64,000 bases of DNA. It comes from Bradyrhizobium sp. NFR13 (GTDB lineage Bacteria; Pseudomonadota; Alphaproteobacteria; Rhizobiales; Xanthobacteraceae). Every line of letters begins with the position of its first letter. The stretch's first letter is position 1. Below the pieces are notes generated by a model. The model had not been told where the DNA came from. It searched no databases and saw nothing but the letters and a program-made list of their open reading frames with translations. Where the stretch lies: NCBI RefSeq assembly GCF_900114605.1, contig NZ_FOTP01000003.1:744001-808000 (forward strand), written 5' to 3'. Made by a program: the position numbers and the translations under genes. Below are positions 25,064 to 35,805 of the stretch, in pieces.

Positions 25064-25378
25064 TTAGTACGGGCAAACCACCCGGCCCCAGCGACGGCTG
25101 AAATAGCAGCCCGGCGCCACGAAACGCGGCCCGCCATAGAAGCCATAGCCACGACCGCGGCCCCAGCCGCCGCCACGATAGAAACCGCCACCCCGGCCAC
25201 GGCCCCAACCGCCGCCGCCACGACCGCGACCGCCACCACGGGCCTCGGCCGAAGTACTGCTCGTGGTGAGCAACACCGTGGACGCGCCGATCAGACCAAC
25301 ACAATAGACAGACACAAGCGCCATCGCTGCTAAGCAGCGGGTCACGATATTATGGCGCGTCGTTTTGGTTTGAGCCAT
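25064..25378 (-). CDS. small secreted Gly/Arg-rich protein
   Basis: This 104-residue protein has a secretion signal (hydrophobic core about residues 14-37, cleavage likely after SAEA near residue 46). A mature part follows, made mostly of Gly-Arg-Gly and Gly-Trp/Tyr repeats (RGGGRGRGGGG and similar). It ends with a two-cysteine tail, GCYFSRRWGRVVCPY, that could form a disulfide. Similar small proteins are widespread in bradyrhizobia and have no known function. The coding call is supported by the signal peptide and a terminator just downstream. A chance low-complexity frame is less likely. Antisense frames here look repetitive and are ignored. Confidence 0.65.
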   Translation of the reverse strand: MAQTKTTRHNIVTRCLAAMALVSVYCVGLIGASTVLLTTSSTSAEARGGGRGRGGGGWGRGRGGGFYRGGGWGRGRGYGFYGGPRFVAPGCYFSRRWGRVVCPY

Positions 25379-25770
25379 TCTTTAGGATCTCCCATTCTGC
25401 AGAAGCACAGCCTTAGAATGCTTCCGGCCTCGAATCGTTCAGTGAGCAATTCTTGATTCACACAAGTGCTGAAACCAGAATAGTAATATGGCCATCACAA
25501 GGCGTGCACGCACGAACGTGCTTTACAATAGGGTCAAGCTCAAACGCCGGTCAAGTTGCCGGCAACGCTGTCACTACGAACGAATGCGCACCTTCCCGCG
25601 TCACCTCGCTTTTGACCTCCTGCCGTTCATCTTCTCTTCATATTGCCTCGCACTATGCTGATTGTTGCGCCTCGCATCTGCGAATATGCGGTCCGCCCCA
25701 CCCACCGCGTCTGCGTCAGCAGCTCGATCCCATCATTCGTCCCTTCCCGCGAATTGTCAGAAGCTGATTC
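25379..25770. other. intergenic region, divergent promoters, no gene seen
   Basis: These 392 bases separate the divergent Gly/Arg-rich protein and carbamoyltransferase genes. Short frames here lack a ribosome site and any recognisable protein character. No tRNA, hairpin terminator or clear operator was found. It presumably holds both promoters. Confidence 0.5.
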
Positions 25771-27573
25771 ATGCCCAAACCCAGCTACATCCTTGGTCTC
25801 AACACCTACGATCACGACGTCAGCGCCTGCCTGCTGCGCGATGGCGCGCTGGCCTATGCGATCGAGAAGGAGCGGATTACCCGCGAGAAACACGCGACGG
25901 GTTTCTACAAGGAAGTGATCGACTACGTCCTCGACGCTGAAGGCATCACGCTCGACGACGTCGACCTGGTGGTGAGCAATTGCTACATCCTGCCGGTCCC
26001 CGAGATGGAAGACCGCCTGATCTATCAGGACATGCCGGGCTTCCTGCCCGAATATGAACGGCAGGACGCCAGCGTCCATCCGCTGTTCCGCTCCCGCACC
26101 AGCAAGGTCAAAACGATCTCACATCACCTGGCTCACGCCTACAGCGCGTTTGCCGTCTGCCCCTTCGAGGAGGGGGCAATCATGATCGTCGACGGCGTCG
26201 GCAGCTATCGCTCGGACGTCATGGAGACCTACCCGGACGGCGATTCGGGCTCGAAGCTCGCCCGGGAATCCGAGAGCTACTACACGTTCAAGGGTACGCA
26301 GCTCGACTGCCTGAAGAAAGTCTGGATGGAGCCGGACCGCGGCTTCCTCAGCGACGAATTCTACAACATGCCGGGCCTTGGCGCGCTCTATAGCCGGGCC
26401 TCGACCTATGTGTTCGGCGACTGGAACAAATGCGGCGAGTTGATGGGGCTGGCTCCGTACGGCCGCCGCGACCAGGTCAGGCCGCTGATGGATATCACCG
26501 ACAATGTCCTCAGCGTGCCGCGCTGGACCCCTGAATACAACCAACCCTATATCGCCGACAACGATGGCAAGTGGGACACCCATCCGTCCATGCGGCACTG
26601 GGAGGATCTCGCCTGGCGCGTGCAGGACGACACCGAGAAGGTGCTGCTCGCCCGCGCGCGCTGGCTCCGCGAGACGACCGGCGCGAAGAACCTCTGCATC
26701 GCCGGCGGCGTCGCGCTCAATTGCGTCGCCAACGGCCGCATCGCGCGCGAAGCCGGTTTCGAAAATGTCTGGATCCAGCCCGCTGCCGGCGACAACGGCA
26801 TTGCCATCGGCTGCGCTTATTATGGCCTGCTGGAGCTACAGAAACAGCCGCGTTCTTATGTAATGACCCACTCTTACACCGGACGCGCCTATACGGATCG
26901 CGACGTCGAGGCAGCGACCCAGCGCACGCTCGTCAAGGTCCAGACCAGCGCGCTGCGCAGCGATAATATCTGCCGCGACACTGCAAAGTTACTCGCAGAC
27001 CAGAAAGTGATCGGCTGGTTTCAAGGGCGTTCGGAATACGGCCCACGCGCGCTCGGCAATCGCAGCATCATCGCCGATCCACGCCGGCCAGAGATGAAGG
27101 ACATCCTCAATTCACGCGTGAAACATCGCCAGCCGTTCCGGCCATTCGCGCCGATCGTGCTCGCAGAGCGCGCCAGGGAGATTTTCGAAGGCGATCAGGA
27201 TTCGCCGTTCATGCTGATCGCGGCCCCGGTGCGCCCCGAATGGCGCGAGAAGATTCCGGCCATCGTGCACGTCGATGGAACGGCGCGCATCCAGACTGTC
27301 ACGGAAGATACCAATCCGGTGCTGTATCGACTGTTGAAGGAATTTGATGCGCTCACCGGCGTGCCGGTGCTGCTCAACACCTCGTTCAACGTGAAGGGCG
27401 AGCCGATTGTCGAGACCCCGCGCGATGCTATGGCGTGTTTCATCAATACCGGCATCGACCACCTGATCCTGCACGATACGCTGGTGTCCAAGACGTCAGC
27501 GCATCGGTTCGTCGCCCCGCTGGTGCGCACCTATATGGACGTCGCAGGACTGGTCATGTCGAATGTGAAGTAG
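25771..27573 (+). CDS. NodU/CmcH-family O-carbamoyltransferase
   Basis: This 600-residue enzyme transfers the carbamoyl group from carbamoyl phosphate, through carbamoyl-adenylate, to a hydroxyl. The N-terminal Kae1-like domain shows LGLNTYDHDVSACLL, the histidine cluster SHHLAHAYSAF and the nucleotide-binding GGVALNCVANGRI. The C-terminal YrdC-like domain has GRSEYGPRALGNRSI, KHRQPFRPFAPIV and FNVKGEPIVETP. Members decorate Nod factors (NodU), antibiotics (CmcH, TobZ) or cell-surface lipids and glycans. No nod, antibiotic or glycan gene lies nearby, so the acceptor is unknown. The length matches the family and the gene is intact. Confidence 0.9.
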   Translation: MPKPSYILGLNTYDHDVSACLLRDGALAYAIEKERITREKHATGFYKEVIDYVLDAEGITLDDVDLVVSNCYILPVPEMEDRLIYQDMPGFLPEYERQDASVHPLFRSRTSKVKTISHHLAHAYSAFAVCPFEEGAIMIVDGVGSYRSDVMETYPDGDSGSKLARESESYYTFKGTQLDCLKKVWMEPDRGFLSDEFYNMPGLGALYSRASTYVFGDWNKCGELMGLAPYGRRDQVRPLMDITDNVLSVPRWTPEYNQPYIADNDGKWDTHPSMRHWEDLAWRVQDDTEKVLLARARWLRETTGAKNLCIAGGVALNCVANGRIAREAGFENVWIQPAAGDNGIAIGCAYYGLLELQKQPRSYVMTHSYTGRAYTDRDVEAATQRTLVKVQTSALRSDNICRDTAKLLADQKVIGWFQGRSEYGPRALGNRSIIADPRRPEMKDILNSRVKHRQPFRPFAPIVLAERAREIFEGDQDSPFMLIAAPVRPEWREKIPAIVHVDGTARIQTVTEDTNPVLYRLLKEFDALTGVPVLLNTSFNVKGEPIVETPRDAMACFINTGIDHLILHDTLVSKTSAHRFVAPLVRTYMDVAGLVMSNVK

Positions 27574-27579
27574 CGGCCT

Positions 27580-27609
27580 CGCGCTCTCCCCGCATGCGGG
27601 GAGAGCGCG
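27580..27609. terminator. perfect 30-bp palindrome, bidirectional terminator between convergent genes
   Basis: The 15-base halves CGCGCTCTCCCCGCA and TGCGGGGAGAGCGCG are exact complements without a spacer. It sits 7 bases after the carbamoyltransferase stop and just before the stop of the first chemoreceptor gene on the other strand. It has no T run, but AATATT follows. It is the cleanest member of the CTCTCC-type palindromes in this window. Confidence 0.65.
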
Positions 27610-27613
27610 AATA

Positions 27614-29293
27614 TTACGCTGCCCGCACCGCGTTCAGGAACTTACTGACTTCATCCTTCAATCGCGTGCTGTCCGAGGACAGTGATTGCGCTGCAGCGAG
27701 AACCTGAGTCGAGGCAGATCCGGTCTCTGTCGCACCACGCTGCACATCAACGATGTTCGATGAGACCTGCATCGTGCCCTGCGCCGCCTGTTGAACGTTG
27801 CGAGAAATCTCCTGCGTCGCGGCGCCCTGCTCTTCCACCGCGGAAGCGATGGTCGAGGAAATCTCGGACATGCGGCCGATGGTGTCTCCGATCTCCTTGA
27901 TGGCGCCTACCGATTCCTGCGTCGCCGCCTGGATACCGGAAATCTGCGTCGAGATCTCGCCAGTCGCCCTGGCGGTCTGCTCAGCAAGTGCTTTCACTTC
28001 AGAGGCCACGACCGCGAAACCGCGGCCGGCTTCACCGGCCCGCGCCGCCTCGATGGTCGCATTCAGCGCCAGCAGGTTTGTCTGGCCTGCGATGTTGTTG
28101 ATCAACTCGACGACGTCGCCGATGCGCGATGCAGCGCTGGCAAGTTCGCTGACGCGATCGTTGGTCTTGCGTGCCTGATCGACCGCCTGCCCTGCGATTG
28201 CAGCCGATTCCTGCACCTGACGGCTGATCTCGTTGACCGACGAGGCCATTTCCTCGGTTGCCGATGCCACTGACTGTACATTGGTCGATGCTTCTTCGGA
28301 GGCTGCAGCGACCGTCGTGGTCAATTCCTGCGAACGTTCTGCCGTGGCGGTCAGCGTGCCTGCCGAGGCTTCCAGTTCGGTCGATGCCGACGACACCGTC
28401 TCGACAATCTCACCGATCATCGATTCGAAGTTGCGAGTGATGCTGTCGACGCGGCGACCGCGCTCGATCTTGGCTTCGGCGTCGGCCGCTGCGGCTTCAT
28501 CCGCCGCGCGCTTGTCGATCAGCGCCTGCTTGAACACCTGCAGCGAGTCCGCCATCGTACCGATCTCGGTCTTTTCGCCCTGATGTGGGACGATTGCGGT
28601 CAGGTCGCCCATACCGAGCGCCTGCATCGGCAGCACGATCGAAGTAATGCCCGCCGAAACATCGCGCACCAGCAGGGTAGCCGCACCGACGCCGACAACG
28701 ACCGCAAGCAAGAGCGAACCGATCACCATCTTGATGGCGATCCCAAAGCTGTCCGTCGCCAGTTCTCCGGCCGCCAAAGCACCCTTGTTGTTGAGGTCGA
28801 CGTCCTTCTGCAAGGCTTCGTCCGCCTTGAAGCCAATCTGATTGACCTTCACGTTCATATCTCGTGCTTCATCACGAGCATTCTTGCGCGACAACGCAAG
28901 AACCGGCTGCAACGCCACAATATATTCGCCCCAGAGCTTGCTGAATTCGTCGTACATCGCGCGTTCTTCGGGCGACGAAATCATCGGCTCATACGTCTTG
29001 CGTGCCTTGTCGAGCATATCGGCGTAACGCACCAGCGTGTCGTCCTGAACCTTCGTATCTGCGGCATCCGTTGCGAGCAGATGTCCGCGAACCACAGACC
29101 GATAGCTGATCGTAGCAGCGCGGACTTCACCCAAAGAACGCACGCTCGGCAGCCAGCTTGTGACGATGTCGGAGGTCGCTCCGTTGATCGTGTACATCTG
29201 CTTGATGGCCAGCACGCCCATAGCAGACATGGCGAGCAGCAGGAACGAGACGACAATGGTGATCTTGGTGCGGATGGATAGGCTGGCAAACAT
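27614..29293 (-). CDS. methyl-accepting chemotaxis protein (1 of 5 in tandem)
   Basis: This 559-residue receptor has a first membrane helix at about residues 9-29 and a four-helix-bundle sensor (about 30-186). A second helix (about 187-211), a HAMP domain and a long cytoplasmic coiled coil follow. The conserved tip reads [17 protein letters not shown]. It senses a small molecule or a binding protein outside the inner membrane and controls CheA. It ends FLNAVRAA and has no NWETF-type tether for CheR or CheB. The ATG at 29293 starts [10 protein letters not shown], like its neighbour. Its signalling half is nearly identical to that of the receptor at 29585, including a 41-base identical stretch. 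Confidence 0.93.
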   Translation of the reverse strand: MFASLSIRTKITIVVSFLLLAMSAMGVLAIKQMYTINGATSDIVTSWLPSVRSLGEVRAATISYRSVVRGHLLATDAADTKVQDDTLVRYADMLDKARKTYEPMISSPEERAMYDEFSKLWGEYIVALQPVLALSRKNARDEARDMNVKVNQIGFKADEALQKDVDLNNKGALAAGELATDSFGIAIKMVIGSLLLAVVVGVGAATLLVRDVSAGITSIVLPMQALGMGDLTAIVPHQGEKTEIGTMADSLQVFKQALIDKRAADEAAAADAEAKIERGRRVDSITRNFESMIGEIVETVSSASTELEASAGTLTATAERSQELTTTVAAASEEASTNVQSVASATEEMASSVNEISRQVQESAAIAGQAVDQARKTNDRVSELASAASRIGDVVELINNIAGQTNLLALNATIEAARAGEAGRGFAVVASEVKALAEQTARATGEISTQISGIQAATQESVGAIKEIGDTIGRMSEISSTIASAVEEQGAATQEISRNVQQAAQGTMQVSSNIVDVQRGATETGSASTQVLAAAQSLSSDSTRLKDEVSKFLNAVRAA

Positions 29294-29584
29294 AGGCGAT
29301 GGTCCCTCGGTTTTCGACCGTTGGCGCGCAACTGCACGGATGGTATTTTCTGGATTTGAAGACGCGGCATGCATTGGAGCTGCCGGCCAAGCGTCGATCG
29401 TTTTCAGCGATCAACGATCTCGTGATCGAGATTGTCCGGATAAAGTTAAGGAGCCGTGCATCATGACTACTTCTTGTGCATGGCTTCTTGATTGAGTGTG
29501 GCGCACACGCATAACAGCACTATCGCGCAAGAAAGCCGACGCTCACGCGCCAGCTTCTACGTTGTACACCTGTGCTCAAACCCG

Positions 29585-31276
29585 TTAGGCAGCGCGCACC
29601 GAACTCAGGAATTTGCCCACTTCGTTCTTGAGACGTGTGCTGTCCGATGACAGCGAACGCGCGGCCGAAAGCACCTGCGACGACGCAGAACCGGTCTCGG
29701 ACGCTCCGCGCTGCACATCGGTGATGTTCGACGAGACCTGCATGGTACCCTGTGCCGCCTGCTGGACGTTACGCGAAATCTCCTGCGTCGCGGCACCCTG
29801 CTCTTCCACCGCGGAAGCGATGGTCGAGGCAATCTCGGACATGCGGCCGATAGTGTCGCCGATTTCCTTGATCGCGCCGACCGACTCCTGCGTCGCCGCC
29901 TGGATACCGGAAATCTGCGTCGAGATTTCGCCAGTCGCCTTGGCGGTCTGCTCAGCGAGCGCCTTCACTTCCGAGGCCACGACGGCGAAACCGCGACCGG
30001 CTTCGCCGGCCCGTGCCGCCTCGATGGTGGCATTGAGCGCCAGCAGGTTGGTCTGGCCGGCGATGTTGTTGATCAATTCGACGACGTCCCCGATGCGCGA
30101 CGCAGCGCTGGCGAGTTCGCTGACGCGATCGTTGGTGCGGCGCGCCTGATCGACTGCCTGGCTGGCGATGTTCGCCGATTCCTGCACCTGACGGCTGATC
30201 TCGTTGACCGACGAGGCCATTTCCTCCGTGGCCGATGCCACCGACTGGACATTGGTGGAGGCTTCTTCGGACGCTGCCGCCACTGTGGTGGCAAGGTCCT
30301 GTGAACGTTCGGCTGTCGCGGTCAGCGTGCTTGCGGAGGCCTCGAGTTCGGTCGATGCCGACGATACGGTCTCCACGATCTCGCCGATCATCGATTCGAA
30401 TTCGCGGGTGATGTTGTCAACGCGGCGACCACGCTCGATCTTGGCTTCGGCGTCGGCAGAGGCAGCTTCATCTGCCGCGCGCTTATCGATCAGCGCCTGT
30501 TTGAACACCTGAAGCGTGTCGGCCATCGCGCCGATCTCGGTCTTCTCGCCCTGATGCGCGACATGTGCCGTGAGATCGCCGGCGCTCAGCGCCTGCATCG
30601 GCTTGACGATAGATGCGATGCCCGAGGACACGTCCTTAACCAGATAAACGCCTACACCGATGCCGATGACCGCGGTCACTGCAATGATCGCGATGACTGT
30701 CATCAGCGCCGAACCATAGCTGTCATCGGCCTTCTGTCCCGATGCCGCCGCGCCCTTGTCGTTGAATTCGATGGCCTTGCGCAGGACGAAGTCGGCCTTG
30801 GATCCCAGCGGATTGATCACATTGAGATTGAGTTCATGGGCTTCCAGACTACCCTTGCCGAGATTCTTGCGGTCGAGCACAAAGATTTCCTGACTGCGCG
30901 ACAGATAGGTATCCCATTCCTTGCTCCAGTCATTGAAGATCGCACGCTCTTCAGCGCTCGAGATCAGTTTATCGTAGGCCGCCCGCTCTTCGGCAACCCG
31001 CTTGACGATGGTGTCGATGCCGGCCTCTGTCTTCTGCATCTGCTCGGCATTGGCTGCGAGAATGTGGGCACGCACCAGATTGCGATAATCGATGGTCGTC
31101 GCCCGTAACCCGCCGAGAACACGAACGCTGGGCAGCCAGTTTTTCTGGATGTCCGACGCATTGGCGTTGATCGTCTGCATCTTGCTGACGGCAAGCGCCC
31201 CCATCCCGGTCATCGCGATCAACAGGAACGCGATAACGATGGTGATCTTGGCTTTGATAGAGATCTTCGAGAACAT
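29585..31276 (-). CDS. methyl-accepting chemotaxis protein (2 of 5 in tandem)
   Basis: This 563-residue receptor has the same design as its downstream neighbour: [10 protein letters not shown], membrane helix 1 (about residues 9-30), a four-helix-bundle sensor (about 31-189), helix 2 (about 190-213), HAMP, then the signalling bundle with [19 protein letters not shown]. The sensor differs substantially from that of receptor 1 while the cytoplasmic part is almost the same. That points to duplication followed by sensor divergence. It ends FLSSVRAA without a CheR tether. The gap to receptor 1 is 291 bases, so each may have its own promoter. Only 54 bases separate it from receptor 3. Confidence 0.93.
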   Translation of the reverse strand: MFSKISIKAKITIVIAFLLIAMTGMGALAVSKMQTINANASDIQKNWLPSVRVLGGLRATTIDYRNLVRAHILAANAEQMQKTEAGIDTIVKRVAEERAAYDKLISSAEERAIFNDWSKEWDTYLSRSQEIFVLDRKNLGKGSLEAHELNLNVINPLGSKADFVLRKAIEFNDKGAAASGQKADDSYGSALMTVIAIIAVTAVIGIGVGVYLVKDVSSGIASIVKPMQALSAGDLTAHVAHQGEKTEIGAMADTLQVFKQALIDKRAADEAASADAEAKIERGRRVDNITREFESMIGEIVETVSSASTELEASASTLTATAERSQDLATTVAAASEEASTNVQSVASATEEMASSVNEISRQVQESANIASQAVDQARRTNDRVSELASAASRIGDVVELINNIAGQTNLLALNATIEAARAGEAGRGFAVVASEVKALAEQTAKATGEISTQISGIQAATQESVGAIKEIGDTIGRMSEIASTIASAVEEQGAATQEISRNVQQAAQGTMQVSSNITDVQRGASETGSASSQVLSAARSLSSDSTRLKNEVGKFLSSVRAA

Positions 31277-31330
31277 GGCTGACGTCCTGTAGGCGTTCGT
31301 CGATGGAATTAGCAATTTTCCGGCACGAGC

Positions 31331-33091
31331 TTAGGCCGCCCGAACCGAATTGAGGAAGCGGCTGACTTCCGCCTTGAGGCGGCTGCCGTCCGACGAAAGC
31401 GACTGCGCGGCCGAAAGAACCTGGGACGAAGCCGACCCGGTCTCGCTGGCGCCGCGCTGCACATCCGTAATGTTGGACGAGACCTGCTGGGTGCCATGCG
31501 CGGCTTGCTGCACGTTGCGGGAAATCTCCTGGGTGGCGGCACCCTGCTCTTCGACCGCCGAAGCAATCGTCGACGAAATTTCCGACATCCGGCCGATGGT
31601 AACGCCGATCTCGCGGATGGCGCTGACCGATTCGTCGGTGGCGGACTGGATGCTGCCTATCTGCGTGCTGATCTCGCCCGTCGCCTTGGCGGTCTGTTCC
31701 GCGAGCGTCTTCACCTCGGCCGCCACCACGGCGAAACCACGGCCGGCTTCACCGGCGCGGGCGGCTTCGATGGTCGCATTGAGCGCCAGAAGGTTGGTCT
31801 GCCCGGCGATGCTATTGATCAGCTCGACCACGTCGCCAATACGGCTCGCCGCCTTCGACAATTCGCCGACACGGTCGTTGGTCTTCTGGGCCTGCTGCAC
31901 GGCCTCGCTGGCGATGCGCGCAGATTCCTGAACCTGGCGGCTGATCTCGTTCACCGACGACGCCATTTCCTCGGTCGCCGATGCCACGGACTGCACGTTG
32001 GTCGACGCTTCTTCCGAAGCCGCTGCGACCATCGTGGTGAGTTGCTGTGAACGCTCGGCCGATGACGTTAGCGTGCCCGCCGACGCTTCGAGTTCGGTCG
32101 ATGCCGACGACACGGTCTCGACGATCTCACCAACGGCGCTCTCGAAATCATTCGCCAACTTCATCATTTCGCGCTTGCGCTGCTCGGCGGCGATCTGTTC
32201 CTGCTGCTTTTGAGCGTCGGCTTCAGCGCGGGCGCGTTCCTGTGCCTTGAGCTTGAACTTCTCCACGGCACCGGCGACCTCACCAATCTCGTCCTTGCGG
32301 CCGAGGCCAGGCAGCACCACACCGAAATTGCCCTCAGCGAGTTCTTCCATGGATTTGCTCAGCGCGCTCATCGGGCGACCGATGGTGAACACCGAGAACA
32401 AGCAGGTGCCGATCAGCATCAGGGCGACCACGCCACCGAGGATCAGCGAATTTCGCTCGGCTGCAGCGGCCTCGTTCGCCGCGGTGGTCGTCTGCTGCTC
32501 GGTCTTTTCCTTGGCCATGTTGACAATGGCATCCGCCAGCTTGTCGAGTTCCGCACTCATCGGCAGCAGCACATCGGTGCGGAGCTTGACGATCTCTGCG
32601 CCCAGCGCTGTGATCCGTGCGGAGGCATCGGCAGACAGTTCACCTGCCTCGTTACGTGTCGCCTGCAGGTTCAAGATATCCGTCCGGATCACGCCGATCT
32701 TGTCACCGCCCTTACCGAGGGTTGTCATCATGTCGAGAAATTTGCTGATGCGCTCGCGCTCATCTGACGCGGTTGCCAGTTTCAACATTTGCGACGAGAA
32801 GCGAAGCCCGGCTGCGGTCCGTGCCGTGAAATAATCAGCGGCCTTCTGGATGTCGGCGACTTTCGTCGCGTTGAGGAAATCCCGCACGCCGATCTGCATG
32901 CCCCGGAATGAAGCCTTGGCCTCGGCAGCATTCTGCGCAATGGCCTGATAGACACCGGCTGTCTGATAGGACTGACGCACCCCCGCACTTCCCGTGATCT
33001 GCATATAGATCATCAGGCTGACGAGAATGATACCGAGCCCGGACGCAATCGCGAGCTTGGTGCCGATACGCAGATTCTGGATGAAGGCCAT
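31331..33091 (-). CDS. methyl-accepting chemotaxis protein (3 of 5 in tandem)
   Basis: This 586-residue receptor has a first membrane helix at about residues 12-31 and a helical sensor of about 185 residues ([20 protein letters not shown] near its start). Helix 2 lies around 217-240, followed by HAMP ([20 protein letters not shown]). The linker is rich in Gln, Glu and Lys before the signalling domain. The tip ([19 protein letters not shown]) and the end FLNSVRAA match the other four receptors. The sensor and HAMP are unlike receptors 1 and 2, so this gene stands between the two subgroups. It is likely co-transcribed with receptor 2, 54 bases downstream. Confidence 0.93.
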   Translation of the reverse strand: MAFIQNLRIGTKLAIASGLGIILVSLMIYMQITGSAGVRQSYQTAGVYQAIAQNAAEAKASFRGMQIGVRDFLNATKVADIQKAADYFTARTAAGLRFSSQMLKLATASDERERISKFLDMMTTLGKGGDKIGVIRTDILNLQATRNEAGELSADASARITALGAEIVKLRTDVLLPMSAELDKLADAIVNMAKEKTEQQTTTAANEAAAAERNSLILGGVVALMLIGTCLFSVFTIGRPMSALSKSMEELAEGNFGVVLPGLGRKDEIGEVAGAVEKFKLKAQERARAEADAQKQQEQIAAEQRKREMMKLANDFESAVGEIVETVSSASTELEASAGTLTSSAERSQQLTTMVAAASEEASTNVQSVASATEEMASSVNEISRQVQESARIASEAVQQAQKTNDRVGELSKAASRIGDVVELINSIAGQTNLLALNATIEAARAGEAGRGFAVVAAEVKTLAEQTAKATGEISTQIGSIQSATDESVSAIREIGVTIGRMSEISSTIASAVEEQGAATQEISRNVQQAAHGTQQVSSNITDVQRGASETGSASSQVLSAAQSLSSDGSRLKAEVSRFLNSVRAA

Positions 33092-33713
33092 GACAGTCCC
33101 TGGGAATGAAGTGGCAGAAAAATGAGTCGAGTCGTCCTTCGCCGGACAGAGTCCGGCGTCGAATGAAATGGTCGAATGCTAGGCGGTTGTCTTTTTGGCG
33201 CAGCCCGGCGGCAATCCGACGGGCACGCGAAGCTTGGCCTGAGCCGATCCTGAACGAGAAACGTCATCAGCTCATATGAGCGAGCGATGCATTCGATGAT
33301 CGATCAAATCACCCGCCCATGAGCAGGAACCTACCACCGCGCTTCTGATACAAACGTTAACGTGCCGATGACGCCCTCACTCAAATTGAACTGAGATGGC
33401 AGCGGCACCTAAGTAACTCGAACATTTTCCGGGCCGATGCGTCGGGAATTCGCGCAACGTCGGCCCCGAATTAACCATCTAAGATTGCAGTACGGGAACG
33501 ATAACCAGCCACGCGAGATAGCTTCAATTGCGAAGTTCTACCGAAACCCACTGCGACCTGCGGCGCGAGAGAAGGCGCGTCGCTGGTCACGTCGACGAGA
33601 GGAAGCGCATGCGTGTCATCGCTCCTCTCACAAAAGCAACAGCCCGGATGCGACGACGCATCCCGCGCCGTTTGTTAGTTCTGTCTTCTTCGTCAGGCGG
33701 ACGCGCGTGCTCC
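33092..33713. other. 622-bp gap inside the chemoreceptor array, no gene seen
   Basis: This is the largest gap in the array and should hold the promoter of receptor 3. A perfect 7-bp hairpin (GCCGGAC-AGA-GTCCGGC, 33141-33157) lies in its leader. Short frames on either strand have no ribosome site or protein-like composition. No flagellar-type promoter was found. Confidence 0.5.
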
Positions 33714-35720
33714 CTACGCTGCGCGAACGGAGTCCAGAAACTTGCCGACTTCGCGCTTCAACCGCGCGCTTTCGCCGGACAGCGATTGTGCGGCGGACAG
33801 AACCTGCGACGACGCCGAACCCGTGTTGCTCGCGCCACGCTGCACATCCAGAATGTTCGAGCTCACTTGCATCGTGCCTTGCGCGGCCTGCTGAACGTTG
33901 CGGGAGATCTCCTGCGTCGCCGCGCCTTGCTGCTCGACGGCAGACGCGATCGTCGATGCGATCTCCGACATGCGACCGATGGTGTCGCCGATTTCCTTGA
34001 TGGCGCCGACCGACTCTTCGGTCGCAGCCTGGATACCGGAGATCTGGTGACTGATATCGCCGGTTGCCCTGGCGGTCTGTTCTGCGAGCGCCTTTACTTC
34101 GGACGCAACGACCGCGAAGCCGCGGCCAGCATCGCCGGCGCGCGCCGCTTCGATGGTGGCATTGAGCGCCAGCAGATTGGTCTGGCCCGCAATCGTGTTG
34201 ATCAGCTCGACAACATCGCCGATCCGCGCAGCCGCTTTGGCAAGCTCAGCCACGCGATCATTGGTCTTGCGGGCCTGCGCCACCGCGGAGTTGGCGATAT
34301 TCGCCGACTCCTGAACCTGACGGCTGATCTCGTTGACCGAGGACGACATCTCTTCGGTGGACGACGCCACCGCCTGCACATTGGTCGATGCCTCATCGGA
34401 GGCGGCGGCCACCATGGCGGTGAGCTGGCGGGATTGCTCGGCGGTCGCAGTCAGTCCGCCCGCCGATTCTTCGAGCTGGCTCGAGGCCGATGATACGTTC
34501 TCCACGATGCTGCCGACGGCGCCCTCGAAATCGTCCGCGAGACGGATCATGTCCCGGCGGCGCTGGATCGCGGCCTGCTGGTCCTGCGTCAGCTTGGCTT
34601 CGGCCTCGGCGTGCGCCTTTTCCTCGGCCCGCACCTTGAATGTCTCGACCGCACGCGCCATGTCGCCGACCTCGTCCTTGCGGGCGAGACCCGGCAACAC
34701 CACGCTGAAATCGCCGTCCGCGAGGCGCTTCATGCCGGCCGTCAGACCCGACAGAGGGCCAATAATGCCGCGCGCGATCAGGAAGGCGATCGCTAGACCG
34801 ACCATAGTAGCGACGCCGGCCACGATCTGCTGCAGCATGCTCGTCGTCGACATGCGGTTGCTGGTTGCGGCGACGGTCTGCGACTGAACCTGCTGGATGT
34901 CGGACTTGATGGTCTCGACCTTGCCGATCGCCTTCACGACGGTCGGGCTGATCGATTTGTTGAAGATACCGTCGGCCGTCTGCAGGCTGGCCGCAGCCTT
35001 CTCGAACTGGGCGGCGTAGCTCTTCAAGTTGCTGCGGATGGTGCCGAACAACGCACTGAGCGTCGGCGGCATCTGCATCTTCTCCATCTCGCTGATCTGC
35101 TGCTCCGCGATGCGGACGTGATCCTTGAAGGATTCGATATGTTTCTCGTCACGGCTGACGAAGAAGCGCCAATTCGCGATCTGCACCATCAGCGTGTCGG
35201 ATTCGAGCTTGGTCGAACCCTGGCCATACATGGTGTTGCGCGTGCTGATCACCAGCTTGCGCAGGCTGGAGGACAGCTTATCGCCGGCCTCCTGCAGCAC
35301 TTCCCGGCCGGCGACCATCTGCTTGATGGCCTCGCCGAGCGCCTGGCGCTGTGCCTTCACGTCGGCGACGTCCTTCTCGATGGTGCGATAGGCGGCGCGG
35401 CGCTCTTCCGAGCGGCTGGTCTTGATCACCGTATCCAGGCTGGCGGTGACCCCGGCGAGACGCTTGTCGGCATCCGCAAGCGCCGCTTCATCCTGATCGA
35501 AGGAATAGCGCAACACGGCACCGCGGATCGCGTGCAGCTCGGAGGCGATCTCCGAGGCGCGGATCGTGTTGGCCGAGAGGATGTTCAGGGACTCGACCTG
35601 CATTCCAACCTCCGTCATCTGCCAGACGGCAAACCCGGAACTGGCGAGACCGAACAGGACCAGCGCGCCGAAGCCGCCATAGAGGCGACCGCGGATACGG
35701 AGATTGAGCAGCGACATCAT
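33714..35720 (-). CDS. methyl-accepting chemotaxis protein (4 of 5 in tandem)
   Basis: This 668-residue receptor has a larger sensor than the first three. Helix 1 is at about residues 13-35. The region of about 260 residues to position 295 is all helical and fits the helical bimodular (HBM) class, which in some pseudomonad receptors binds organic acids. Helix 2 (about 296-318) and a HAMP with [20 protein letters not shown] follow. The signalling domain differs from receptors 1-3 at subgroup positions ([24 protein letters not shown]), which are shared with receptor 5. It ends FLDSVRAA. Two adjacent ATG codons stand at 35715-35720; I used the outer one. Confidence 0.92.
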   Translation of the reverse strand: MMSLLNLRIRGRLYGGFGALVLFGLASSGFAVWQMTEVGMQVESLNILSANTIRASEIASELHAIRGAVLRYSFDQDEAALADADKRLAGVTASLDTVIKTSRSEERRAAYRTIEKDVADVKAQRQALGEAIKQMVAGREVLQEAGDKLSSSLRKLVISTRNTMYGQGSTKLESDTLMVQIANWRFFVSRDEKHIESFKDHVRIAEQQISEMEKMQMPPTLSALFGTIRSNLKSYAAQFEKAAASLQTADGIFNKSISPTVVKAIGKVETIKSDIQQVQSQTVAATSNRMSTTSMLQQIVAGVATMVGLAIAFLIARGIIGPLSGLTAGMKRLADGDFSVVLPGLARKDEVGDMARAVETFKVRAEEKAHAEAEAKLTQDQQAAIQRRRDMIRLADDFEGAVGSIVENVSSASSQLEESAGGLTATAEQSRQLTAMVAAASDEASTNVQAVASSTEEMSSSVNEISRQVQESANIANSAVAQARKTNDRVAELAKAAARIGDVVELINTIAGQTNLLALNATIEAARAGDAGRGFAVVASEVKALAEQTARATGDISHQISGIQAATEESVGAIKEIGDTIGRMSEIASTIASAVEQQGAATQEISRNVQQAAQGTMQVSSNILDVQRGASNTGSASSQVLSAAQSLSGESARLKREVGKFLDSVRAA

Positions 35721-35775
35721 TGGCTTCCTAGGTAGGACTTGATTTGGCTTCGGCGACGGGCGCCGTCTTCGTTGC

Positions 35776-35798
35776 TGCTTCCCCCATTGTGGGAGAAG
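35776..35798 (-). repeat. intercistronic hairpin between chemoreceptors 5 and 4
   Basis: GCTTCCCCCA and TGGGAGAAGC pair with one mismatch around a 3-base loop, 8 bases beyond the stop of receptor 5. It may end or attenuate that transcript before receptor 4. It belongs to the same palindrome class as the entry at 27580. Confidence 0.55.
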
Positions 35799-35805
35799 CA
35801 TGAGT

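Noticed and set aside
25379..25770. Search for a nod box or iron/Fur-type operator before the carbamoyltransferase
   Set aside because: No matching consensus was seen; the region has no repeat or palindrome of the needed form.
33437..34000. A 187-codon plus-strand frame across the gap before receptor 4
   Set aside because: About half is antisense to receptor 4 and the rest is Arg/Ser-rich noise without a start signal.
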